Part shown: piece after piece, positions 37,076 to 44,803 of the stretch
Layout of the letters: the number at the start of each line of letters is the position of its first letter
How positions within the stretch are numbered: the first letter of the stretch is position 1
Assembly (NCBI GenBank): GCA_002439755.1
Contig: DJPH01000014.1
Coordinates: 23,564 to 87,563, forward strand
Origin: Prevotellaceae bacterium UBA6417
GTDB lineage: Bacteria; Bacteroidota; Bacteroidia; Bacteroidales; Bacteroidaceae
DNA length: 64,000 nt
Direction of reading: 5' to 3'
The notes under the pieces: model-generated
Seen by the model: the letters and a program-made list of their open reading frames with translations, nothing else
Databases searched by the model: none
What the model was told of the DNA's origin: nothing
Program-made: the position numbers and the translations under genes

Positions 37076-37822
37076 ATGAAGCTGTTTGGCTTGATAGGAT
37101 ATCCGTTGATGCATTCGTTCAGCAGGGCTTTCTTTTCAAAGAAGTTCCTTGACGAAGGCATTGACGCTGAGTATCAAAACTTCGAGATACCTTCGATAGA
37201 AGAGTTTCCGAAGATAATTTCCCGGCATGCCGATCTGTATGGGTTGAACGTGACGTTGCCTTATAAGCAGGCCGTCATTCCCTATTTGGATGAGTTGAGC
37301 AATGAGGCGCGTGAGATAGGAGCCGTTAATGTTGTGAGGGTGGCCCATGCCGGCACTTCGGTCAGGCTGAAGGGCTTCAATGCCGACGTTATAGGTTTTG
37401 TGCGCTCGCTCCAACCCTTGTTGAAGCCTTCTCACCGCAAGGCTTTGGTCTTGGGTACCGGTGGAGCTTCGAAGGCTATTGTATACGGGCTTCACAGCTT
37501 GTCGATAGATACGTTGCAGGTGAGCCGCCATCCCGAAGCCGGCATGATAGGCTACGATGGTATCACTGCCGCGGTGCTGGACGAATATACCGTGATAGTC
37601 AACTGTACGCCCTGCGGCATGTATCCCCACGTTGCCGAGTGTCCTGACATTCCGTATCATAGATTAGACAGTCGTCATCTACTGTATGATTTGGTCTATA
37701 ACCCGGAAGAAACACTGTTTCTCCGGCAGGGTCGCAGGCAGGGATGTATAGTGAAAAACGGTTTGGAGATGTTACACTTGCAGGCTTTGGCCAGCTGGGA
37801 CTATTGGAACGGAAAGGAATAA
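37076..37822 (+). CDS. aroE: Shikimate dehydrogenase
   Basis: A 248-residue NADP-dependent enzyme of aromatic amino acid synthesis. The substrate-binding region has GYPLMHSFSRAFF, and NVTLPYKQAV holds the catalytic Lys. The nucleotide-binding loop is GTGGASKAIVYGL. It is slightly shorter than the E. coli enzyme (272). It lies two bases after menG, so translational coupling is likely. Confidence 0.93.
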   Translation: MKLFGLIGYPLMHSFSRAFFSKKFLDEGIDAEYQNFEIPSIEEFPKIISRHADLYGLNVTLPYKQAVIPYLDELSNEAREIGAVNVVRVAHAGTSVRLKGFNADVIGFVRSLQPLLKPSHRKALVLGTGGASKAIVYGLHSLSIDTLQVSRHPEAGMIGYDGITAAVLDEYTVIVNCTPCGMYPHVAECPDIPYHRLDSRHLLYDLVYNPEETLFLRQGRRQGCIVKNGLEMLHLQALASWDYWNGKE

Positions 37823-37832
37823 CGGAGGATAA

Positions 37833-38735
37833 GTGGTGCGTCTTGTCAACATAGTGATAGTGTCATTGGCCATGCTGTTTGCGCTCAACGCGAATGCACG
37901 GGTGTGGACAGTCAACGATTTGCCCATGGACTACTTGCAGGACGAACGCAGGCATGTGTGCAATCCCGACGGCGTGCTTTCACCTCAGATGACAGACAGC
38001 CTGGATGCCGTGCTCTACACGTTGGAAAAGTCAAAGGGTGTGCAGTGCATCGTCGTTGCCGTCAAGCAGTTGGAAGAAGGCGACACCTATACGTTTGGCA
38101 TGGAGCTGGGACGTAAATACGGCATAGGAAGAAAAGACAAGAACACCGGCCTGGTGATAGTGCTGAGCACCGACGACAGAAGATACAGCATACTGACCGG
38201 CCTTGGACTGGAAGGCACATTGCCCGACGCCATCTGCAAGCGCATAGAGAACCGCATCATGGTTCCTTACTTCAAGAAAGGTGATTGGGACAATGGAATG
38301 ATGCGGGCTGTTGCAGCCATCAACGGTTATATCAACGGTGACACAACGCTTGACGGCAGTGATGACAAGGAATCCTCGTGGTGGGGCTTCCCGTTGCTGT
38401 TTTTCTTTATAATTGTGTTTGTGGTTGTCATAACCTATTCGAGTGCCCGGAAATGCCCGCAGTGCGGCAGGAAGTCCTTGGCAAAGTCGGCCGAGAAGTT
38501 CCTTTACACGCGTGATGGCTGGGATTATTTTCAGGTAATATCCTCGTGCCGTCGTTGTGGATATTCAGAGTCCTCCGTTGTGCGTCGCAGGCATGAGGAC
38601 AACGATAATGGCGGATTGCTGGCCGGGGCCATTATAGGGTCGATGCTGAGCGGCCGCGGAGGCGGAGGAGGTTTCAGCGGAGGCAGCTTCGGAGGAGGCA
38701 GTTTCGGAGGAGGCGGAGCCAGCGGAGATTTTTAG
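37833..38735 (+). CDS. TPM-domain protein with zinc-ribbon and Gly-rich tail
   Basis: A 300-residue membrane protein. The signal peptide (about 1-22) precedes a TPM (TLP18.3/Psb32/MOLO-1) domain at about 40-165 (GLVIVLSTDDRRYSILTGLGLEG), exposed in the periplasm. A transmembrane helix (FPLLFFFIIVFVVVITYS, about 187-205) follows. A cytoplasmic segment has two CxxC pairs (CPQCGRK and CRRCGYS), a likely zinc ribbon, and the end is Gly-rich. TPM proteins often occur next to LemA, as here. The start codon is GTG, with GGAGG just upstream at 37824-37828. Confidence 0.83.
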   Translation: MVRLVNIVIVSLAMLFALNANARVWTVNDLPMDYLQDERRHVCNPDGVLSPQMTDSLDAVLYTLEKSKGVQCIVVAVKQLEEGDTYTFGMELGRKYGIGRKDKNTGLVIVLSTDDRRYSILTGLGLEGTLPDAICKRIENRIMVPYFKKGDWDNGMMRAVAAINGYINGDTTLDGSDDKESSWWGFPLLFFFIIVFVVVITYSSARKCPQCGRKSLAKSAEKFLYTRDGWDYFQVISSCRRCGYSESSVVRRRHEDNDNGGLLAGAIIGSMLSGRGGGGGFSGGSFGGGSFGGGGASGDF

Positions 38736-38770
38736 ACAGAGACAGAATAATCAAAGACAAAACCAATATC

Positions 38771-39364
38771 ATGAAATCAAAAACATTAAAGGTCGTTATT
38801 GCCATCGTGGCTGTCATCGTGTTGATGGTAGGCTGTGGTGCATCGCAATACAACGGCCTTGTAAGTGCCGATGAGGCATTGACGACAAAGTGGAGCAACG
38901 TAGAAACGCAGTATCAGCGGCGGGCCGACCTGATTCCCAACCTGGTAAACACGGTCAAGGGCTATGCCAAGCATGAGCAGAACACCTTGAGGGAAGTGGT
39001 CGAGGCACGCTCCAAGGCCACGCAGATAACAGTAGATGCCGATGGCCTTACGCCCGAGAAGATGAAGGAATATCAGGCTGCCCAGGGTCAGTTGAGTGCA
39101 GCTCTCGGCAAGCTGCTGGCCATTTCGGAGAATTATCCGCAGCTGAAGGCCAACGAAAACTTCATGGAGCTGCAGGCCCAGCTCGAAGGCACGGAGAACC
39201 GCATTGCCGTGAGCCGCAGGGACTATAACGAGGCTGTGCAAAGCTATAATCTGAAGGTGCGCCGTTTCCCCTCCAACATCTTTGCCGGAATCTTCGGATT
39301 TTCCGCCAAATCGAAGTTTGAAGCTGACGAAGCTTCCAAGAATGCTCCAAAAGTAGAGTTCTGA
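38771..39364 (+). CDS. lemA: LemA-family protein
   Basis: A 197-residue protein. The N-terminus has a lipobox-like VLMVGCGAS, so a lipidated Cys is possible, and an initial hydrophobic helix anchors it. The remainder is the helical LemA domain with the family pattern VETQYQRRADLIPNLVNTVKGYAKHE and NRIAVSRRDYNEAVQSYN. LemA is of unknown biochemical role and often pairs with TPM-domain proteins, here 35 bases upstream. Confidence 0.9.
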   Translation: MKSKTLKVVIAIVAVIVLMVGCGASQYNGLVSADEALTTKWSNVETQYQRRADLIPNLVNTVKGYAKHEQNTLREVVEARSKATQITVDADGLTPEKMKEYQAAQGQLSAALGKLLAISENYPQLKANENFMELQAQLEGTENRIAVSRRDYNEAVQSYNLKVRRFPSNIFAGIFGFSAKSKFEADEASKNAPKVEF

Positions 39365-39365
39365 C

Positions 39366-40538
39366 ATGATAGACAGCAAGCAAAGATACATGATGCGTGG
39401 TGTCAGTGCCATGAAAGAAGATGTCCACAATGCCATCAAGAACATTGACAAGGGTCTTTACCCGCAAGCCTTTTGTAAAATCATACCGGATATACTGGGC
39501 GGCGACCCTGATTATTGTAATATAATGCACGCCGACGGTGCCGGCACCAAGTCGTCACTGGCCTATGTCTATTGGAAAGAGACAGGCGACCTTTCGGTGT
39601 GGAAGGGCATTGCCCAGGATGCTTTGGTCATGAACACCGACGACCTGCTTTGTGTGGGTGCTGTCGACAACATCCTGGTGAGCTCCACCATAGGCCGCAA
39701 CAAGCTGTTAGTGCCGGGCGAGGTGATTTCGGCCATCATCAACGGCACCGATGAGCTGCTTGCGCAGATGCGCGAGATGGGAATAGGCATCTATTCCACC
39801 GGAGGCGAGACTGCCGACCTGGGCGACCTGGTACGTACCATTGTGGTAGATTCGACCGTCACCTGCCGCATGAAGCGCAGCGATGTCATAGACAATGCCA
39901 ACATACGTCCCGGAGATGTGATAGTAGGTCTGGCTTCGTTCGGGCAGGCCACCTATGAAACCCAATACAACGGTGGCATGGGAAGCAACGGCCTCACCAG
40001 TGCGCGCCACGATGTCTTTGCAAAATACATTGCGCAAAGCTATCCCGAGAGCTACGATAAGCAGGTTCCCGAAGAACTGGTATACAGCGGCAGCTACAGG
40101 CTGACCGATTCCGTGGAAGGCTCACCCCTCAATGCAGGGAAACTCGTGCTGAGCCCCACGCGCACCTATGCCCCAGTTGTCAGAAAGCTGCTCGACTTGA
40201 TGCGTCACGCCATCCATGGAATGGTCCACTGCACAGGCGGAGCACAGACCAAGGTGCTCCACTTTGTCGGTGACGACTGCCGGGTTGTAAAAGACAATAT
40301 GTTTCCCGTGCCTCCCTTGTTCAAGGCCATCCAGCAGGAAAGCGGCACAGACTGGCAGGAAATGTACAAGGTGTTCAACATGGGTCATCGCATGGAAATC
40401 TATGTTTCCCCCGAGGATGCAGTGCGTGTCATCGAGGTGGCAAAGAGCTACGATATAGATGCCCGTGTCGTAGGCCATATAGAAAAAGGCCGGCGCAGCC
40501 TCACCATAAAGAGCGAATTCGGAGAGTTCAACTATTGA
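39366..40538 (+). CDS. purM: Phosphoribosylformylglycinamidine cyclo-ligase (AIR synthase)
   Basis: A 390-residue purine-synthesis enzyme. The PurM fold shows HADGAGTKSSLAY, DALVMNTDDLLCVGA, IYSTGGETADLGDL and GLASFGQATYE. The C-terminal half has GMVHCTGGAQTKVLHF. It is longer than the about 345 residues of E. coli PurM and represents a Bacteroidetes form. It starts one base after lemA. The repeat array C begins 14 bases after its stop. In Bacteroides I recall purM lying next to prfA and pyrF; here those two genes are 11 kb away. Confidence 0.88.
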   Translation: MIDSKQRYMMRGVSAMKEDVHNAIKNIDKGLYPQAFCKIIPDILGGDPDYCNIMHADGAGTKSSLAYVYWKETGDLSVWKGIAQDALVMNTDDLLCVGAVDNILVSSTIGRNKLLVPGEVISAIINGTDELLAQMREMGIGIYSTGGETADLGDLVRTIVVDSTVTCRMKRSDVIDNANIRPGDVIVGLASFGQATYETQYNGGMGSNGLTSARHDVFAKYIAQSYPESYDKQVPEELVYSGSYRLTDSVEGSPLNAGKLVLSPTRTYAPVVRKLLDLMRHAIHGMVHCTGGAQTKVLHFVGDDCRVVKDNMFPVPPLFKAIQQESGTDWQEMYKVFNMGHRMEIYVSPEDAVRVIEVAKSYDIDARVVGHIEKGRRSLTIKSEFGEFNY

Positions 40539-40552
40539 TATCAGAGCCCTGG

Positions 40553-40750
40553 CTTGCGGTCTGTACACATTGCAGGGTGTGATGTGTACATATCGCAGGT
40601 TGCGATGTGGCTGATTGCAGGGTGTTTCATGTACATGAAACACCTTCTTCTATGTACATGAAACAACCTCTTCCCCCTATAGGAAACAACCTGTTTCATG
40701 TACATGAAACACTTTCGATGTGTACAGACCGTAGGCCAGGATGTGTATTA
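40553..40750. repeat. TGTACA-core tandem array C
   Basis: Nine units of 22-25 bp fill the whole gap between the convergent purM and CCA-enzyme genes and run into the CCA stop codon. Six carry TGTACA and one carries CTATAG. A perfect 24-bp palindrome spans 40621-40644, and TGTTTCATGTACATGAAACA recurs at 40692-40711. Bases 40569-40731 are the reverse complement of 29-191 at about 94% identity (array A). Function unknown. Confidence 0.85.
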
Positions 40751-42181
40751 TACGGGCTTCAGCCCCATGGCAGCAGCCTTTTTCATCATATATTCGTAGG
40801 CCGCATCGTGTTCATTGGGTATCTTGCCGTCAAGGATGGCGTCCTTGATGCTGCTTTTCAGTGTGCCAATCTCCCTGCATGGTGTGAGCCCGAAGACCTT
40901 CATGATTTCTTCGCCGCCGACGGGGGGCTGGAAGTTGCGTATGCGGTCTTTCTCTTCCAGGTCTTTCAGCTTTTGGCGCACAATGCGGAAATTGTTGAGA
41001 AACATTTTCTTGCGATCCTCGTTGCGGCTGGTGATGTCGCATTCGCAGAGTGTCATCAGGTCGTCTATGTCGTTGCCGGCATCAAAGAGCAGACGCCTCA
41101 CGGCACTGTCGGTGACCTCGTCATCTGCTATGGCAATAGGCCGCATATGCAGGCCTACAAGCTTCTTGACATACTTCATGCGTTCGTCGGAGGGCAGCTT
41201 CAGACGTCTGAACATGCGGCCTGCAATCTTTTCGCCCACAATGTTATGGTTGTGGAAGGTCCACCCCAAAGTAGGGCTGAATGCCTTCGTGGCAGGCTTG
41301 CCCACGTCGTGCAGAAGTGCCGCCCAGCGCAGCCAAAGGTTGCTACTCTTGGCTGCCACATTGTCGAGAACCTGCAGCGTATGATAAAAGATGTCTTTGT
41401 GAGTGATGCCGTTGCGCGAGTCGCGGCCTTGCAGAGCTGCAATCTCGGGCAGTATGATATCAAGCAGCCCGCAGCGTTCCAAGTCGATGAACCCTTTCGA
41501 GGGAACGGGCGAAAGCATTATCTTGTTGAGCTCTGAGGTGATGCGCTCATAACTGATGATCTTTATACGTTCCTTGTTGCGACCCAGGGCATCGAAGGTG
41601 TCGTCATCAATGAGAAAATTGAGCTGTGTGGCAAATCTGATGCAGCGCATCATACGCAACGGATCGTCACTGAAGGTAATGTCGGGGTCGAGAGGTGTAC
41701 GGATCAGACCTTCTTCTAAGTCGCAAAGCCCGTCGAAAGCATCCACAAGACGGCCAAAGCTGTCTGCATTAAGGCATATGCCAAGAGCGTTAATAGTGAA
41801 GTCGCGCCGGTTCAAATCATCTTGCAGGGTGCCGTCTTCCACAATGGGCTTTCTGGAACTCCGGTCATAGCTCTCGCGGCGCGCACCCACAAACTCAAAC
41901 TCAATGCCGTGCCATTTCACCTGTGCCGTGCCAAAGTTGCGGAACACGGCCGGCTCATGACCCCCACCCAGGCGCTGTGCAAAAGCCTTGGCCGTTTCGA
42001 TGCCATTGCCTACAACCATGACATCCACATCGTTGGTAGGCCTCTGAAGAAACAGGTCGCGCACATAGCCCCCTATAAGATAGCAGGGAAAGCCCAGACT
42101 ATCGGCAGTGCGGCCAATGAGGTGAAAAACTTCTTGTTGGCTGATTTGCTCAACGACTCTCTCTAAGGACAATAGTTGCAT
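40748..42181 (-). CDS. CCA-adding-type tRNA nucleotidyltransferase with HD domain
   Basis: A 477-residue protein. The N-terminal nucleotidyltransferase domain has GGYVRDLFL and the metal-binding NDVDVMV; NRRDFTINAL is the usual downstream motif. The HD domain (about 250-370) has LLHDVGKPATKAF. The class II CCA/poly(A) polymerase family adds or repairs the CCA end of tRNA. I cannot tell from sequence alone whether this is the full CCA-adding or a poly(A)-type enzyme. It has its own promoter on the minus strand. Confidence 0.88.
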   Translation of the reverse strand: MQLLSLERVVEQISQQEVFHLIGRTADSLGFPCYLIGGYVRDLFLQRPTNDVDVMVVGNGIETAKAFAQRLGGGHEPAVFRNFGTAQVKWHGIEFEFVGARRESYDRSSRKPIVEDGTLQDDLNRRDFTINALGICLNADSFGRLVDAFDGLCDLEEGLIRTPLDPDITFSDDPLRMMRCIRFATQLNFLIDDDTFDALGRNKERIKIISYERITSELNKIMLSPVPSKGFIDLERCGLLDIILPEIAALQGRDSRNGITHKDIFYHTLQVLDNVAAKSSNLWLRWAALLHDVGKPATKAFSPTLGWTFHNHNIVGEKIAGRMFRRLKLPSDERMKYVKKLVGLHMRPIAIADDEVTDSAVRRLLFDAGNDIDDLMTLCECDITSRNEDRKKMFLNNFRIVRQKLKDLEEKDRIRNFQPPVGGEEIMKVFGLTPCREIGTLKSSIKDAILDGKIPNEHDAAYEYMMKKAAAMGLKPV

Positions 42182-42199
42182 ATGCGGTCATTTTGACTG

Positions 42200-42207
42200 C
42201 AAAAGTA
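42200..42207 (-). promoter_or_regulatory. -7 promoter box of the CCA-enzyme gene
   Basis: Minus-strand TACTTTTG followed by CA; the ATG at 42181 lies 19 bases downstream. No clear -33 element is seen. Confidence 0.6.
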
Positions 42208-42349
42208 CGCAAAAACGCCTAAACTCACACCTTTTGAGCCTGCCAACCACCCCGAAACCGGTTCTTCATGAGCCGGAAAAGCACAAAAGACCGTTTAGGC
42301 ATACAATGAATAATAAAAATCATTATCTTTACACCCAAAAAGAAACATT

Positions 42350-42796
42350 ATGGAAGAAATACGCATCGTTGAGGTCAAGTCAGTGGTCCATGAATATGTG
42401 GCAGCCATCGACAGCCTACTGGAGCAGCTCACTCCCGGTTTGCCTCCCTTTACGGAAAGCGACCTGGTCAGCATCGTCTCATGTCCCAACAGCCATCTGT
42501 TCCTGCTCCTGTCCGGCTGGAAAATCATAGGGATGATGACGATTGCAGTCTACAACTCGCCGACAGGCAAGAAAGCATGGGTAGAGGATGTCGTGGTAGA
42601 CAAGGCATACCGCGGCAAACTGTTGGGCAGAAAGCTCATAACACATGCCGTGAACTATGTGCGCGAAATGGGCGACTGCGTGCTGATGCTCACCTCGAAC
42701 TCATCGAGAAAAGCCGCCAACCACCTGTATCAGTCAGCAGGATTCGAACAGAAACCCACCAATGTCTACCGCATGAAACTGTCCAAAGCCAAATGA
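42350..42796 (+). CDS. GNAT-family N-acetyltransferase
   Basis: A 148-residue enzyme. The acetyl-CoA-binding core has VVDKAYRGKLLGRKLITHAV and ends in the typical SAGFEQKPTNVYRMKL. Beta strands WVEDVVV and LMLTSNSSRKAANHLY fit the fold. The acceptor is unknown. A weak -7 box (TATCTTTA, 42324-42331) lies upstream. It is followed by the DUF3256 gene 47 bp later and may be cotranscribed with it. Confidence 0.83.
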   Translation: MEEIRIVEVKSVVHEYVAAIDSLLEQLTPGLPPFTESDLVSIVSCPNSHLFLLLSGWKIIGMMTIAVYNSPTGKKAWVEDVVVDKAYRGKLLGRKLITHAVNYVREMGDCVLMLTSNSSRKAANHLYQSAGFEQKPTNVYRMKLSKAK

Positions 42797-42843
42797 CGGC
42801 ATCGCATAACAGAAATATAAACAACCCCAAAAACCATAGTCAC

Positions 42844-43464
42844 ATGAAAGCATTCATAGCAACAGTATTCTTCTTCTGTCTCTCTGCAGTGCTTCAGGCA
42901 CGAGACATGAAACAGTTATTCGTACAGATGCCCACAGAACTCTTGCCCGAACTCTCGGCCGACAACAAGTTGGACTGTATAGACTTCCTGGCCAGCGGTA
43001 TGAAGGCAACGGTGCAAAACAAATTCGGGGAAAACAGCTCGTTGCTGGTAATCAACGACAAGTATGCCCTGATGAAAGTATCGTCGGCCATGCAGTGCGA
43101 AATGCGCCTCCTCACAGACGGCAGCGACAGCCTTATATGCATCGTAAAGACCTACTATACACCCGGAGCCGAAAGCACCGTCGAATTTTATGACACAAAA
43201 TGGCACAAGCAGCCCTCGTCGGCCTACTTGACGATGCCCTCACTCAAAGACTTCGAAACATCACCCCTCTGCAACACGCAGGCCCCGAAACCAGGCACCG
43301 TGCTGATACAGGCACGGCTCTCAGACTCGGAAGATGCCATCACCTTCACCCTGGACTGCTGGGACTCCAACCCCGACCTCAGAAACCAGTTGGAACAATG
43401 CCTCAAAAAAGAACTGCCCTACCGGTGGCAGAAAAACCGCTTCGAGCCGTCATCCACCCAATGA
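42844..43464 (+). CDS. DUF3256-family exported protein
   Basis: A 206-residue protein. The signal peptide (about 1-19, AVLQA) sends it to the periplasm. The mature protein contains DMKQLFVQMPTELLPEL and LDCIDFLASGM, which match the DUF3256 family of Bacteroidales as I remember it. No catalytic motif is recognisable. The same frame extends upstream to 42481 through the GNAT gene, but that part is a shadow; the ATG at 42844 begins a clean signal peptide. It lies between the GNAT gene and tsaB. Confidence 0.72.
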   Translation: MKAFIATVFFFCLSAVLQARDMKQLFVQMPTELLPELSADNKLDCIDFLASGMKATVQNKFGENSSLLVINDKYALMKVSSAMQCEMRLLTDGSDSLICIVKTYYTPGAESTVEFYDTKWHKQPSSAYLTMPSLKDFETSPLCNTQAPKPGTVLIQARLSDSEDAITFTLDCWDSNPDLRNQLEQCLKKELPYRWQKNRFEPSSTQ

Positions 43465-43531
43465 CAACCATGGATGCACCCAAAAAAACAGAAAAATAAG
43501 CCCTCAGCCGGCAAAAGCCACATTATGTTCG

Positions 43532-43539
43532 TATCTTTG
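43532..43539 (+). promoter_or_regulatory. -7 promoter box of the tsaB operon
   Basis: TATCTTTG followed by CA, 24 bases before the tsaB ATG. The -33 element is not clear. Confidence 0.5.
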
Positions 43540-43563
43540 CATTTCATTGAATGATTAAGTAGA

Positions 43564-44256
43564 ATGTCTTGCATCGTACATATAGAAACAACGACAACAG
43601 TATGTTCGGTAGCCCTTAGTCAGGACGGACAATGTCTGATGTCGGAAGAAAAGTTCGACGGTCCCTCACACGGCACCGTCCTGGCTCCCTTTGTAGAGGA
43701 AGCCGTGTCGTTTGCCGACAGTCACGCCATCCCCATAGATGCAGTGGCCGTCAGCCGTGGCCCCGGCTCATACACCGGTCTGCGCATAGGAGCCTCTACG
43801 GCAAAAGGCCTTTGCTACGGCCGCAACCTGAAGCTCATAGCCGTATCAACGTTGGAACTGATGTGCGTACCGTTGCTCCTGTTCCACGACGAGCTGCCCT
43901 ACGATGCCCTGTTCTGCCCCATGCTTGATGCCCGCCGGATGGAAGTATATTCGGCACTCTATACACGTAGCCTGAAAGAAGTGAAACCCGTCTCTGCCGA
44001 AATCATCGACGAGACCTCTTATCAGGACCTCCTGCAACAACACAAGATAGTGTTCTTCGGCAACGGGGCCGAAAAGTGCAAACAGACAATAGTGCACCCC
44101 AATGCCCTATTCATCGACGGCATCACTCCGCTGGCCAAATACATGTTTCCCCTCGCAGAAAAAGCATTGGCCCAAGGCATCACCGAAGACGTAGCCTATT
44201 TTGAACCCTTCTACCTTAAAGAATTCGTGGCCACAAAGCCCAGGAAACTCATTTGA
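43564..44256 (+). CDS. tsaB: tRNA threonylcarbamoyladenosine synthesis protein TsaB
   Basis: A 230-residue partner of TsaD for making the t6A modification at position 37 of tRNAs that read ANN codons. The N-terminal ASKHA-type start (IHIETTTTVCSVAL in spirit, here HIETTTTVCSVALSQDG), the motif VSRGPGSYTGLRIGASTAKG and the dimerisation-type helix fit TsaB. It starts a run with the DUF4290 gene (one base after), murA, rimM, dxr and rseP. Confidence 0.93.
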   Translation: MSCIVHIETTTTVCSVALSQDGQCLMSEEKFDGPSHGTVLAPFVEEAVSFADSHAIPIDAVAVSRGPGSYTGLRIGASTAKGLCYGRNLKLIAVSTLELMCVPLLLFHDELPYDALFCPMLDARRMEVYSALYTRSLKEVKPVSAEIIDETSYQDLLQQHKIVFFGNGAEKCKQTIVHPNALFIDGITPLAKYMFPLAEKALAQGITEDVAYFEPFYLKEFVATKPRKLI

Positions 44257-44257
44257 C

Positions 44258-44779
44258 ATGGATTATAACACCGAAAGAGAAAGACTGATATTGCCCGAAT
44301 ACGGCCGCAACATACAGAACATGGTTGACTATGCCCTCACAATAGAAGACCGCAACCTGCGCCAGCGATGTGCAGTGACCATCATCCGGATAATGGGACA
44401 AATGTATCCCGCCATCAAGGAAATGCCCGATGCAGATGAAGTGCTTTGGAACCATCTGGCCCGCATGTCGCGATATCAACTCGACATAGATTACCCCGTA
44501 GTCATAGACCAGGAAAAGGACGTAAACGCCAAACCTGCACCCATGCCTTACCCGATGACAAAGATACGCTACCGGCACTACGGCCATCTGATCGAGGCTT
44601 TGCTGAAAAAAACAGAAGAAATGGAAAGCGGCAAAGAGCGTGACGCTCTCCTCGGACTCGTGGCAAGCCAGATGAAAAAAGACCTTTTCTATTGGAACAA
44701 GGACGCACTGAACGACAAGAAAATCGCCAACGACATAGCCGGTTACACCGACGGCAAGATACGGATTGACGTAAAGTGA
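44258..44779 (+). CDS. DUF4290-family protein
   Basis: A 173-residue cytoplasmic protein of unknown function. The conserved N-terminus LPEYGRNIQNMV and the middle PMPYPMTKIRYRHYG are hallmarks of this Bacteroidetes family. An in-frame ATG at 44201 exists inside tsaB, but the start at 44258 gives the family's normal N-terminus and is one base after the tsaB stop. It typically precedes murA, as here, 24 bases away, suggesting a link to the envelope, but no activity is known. Confidence 0.8.
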   Translation: MDYNTERERLILPEYGRNIQNMVDYALTIEDRNLRQRCAVTIIRIMGQMYPAIKEMPDADEVLWNHLARMSRYQLDIDYPVVIDQEKDVNAKPAPMPYPMTKIRYRHYGHLIEALLKKTEEMESGKERDALLGLVASQMKKDLFYWNKDALNDKKIANDIAGYTDGKIRIDVK

Positions 44780-44803
44780 CAGCGGCAAAACAGCACACGG
44801 CGC

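Noticed and set aside
42481..42843. N-terminal extension of the DUF3256 protein through the GNAT gene
   Set aside because: It is the shadow frame of the GNAT gene; the ATG at 42844 starts a clean signal peptide.
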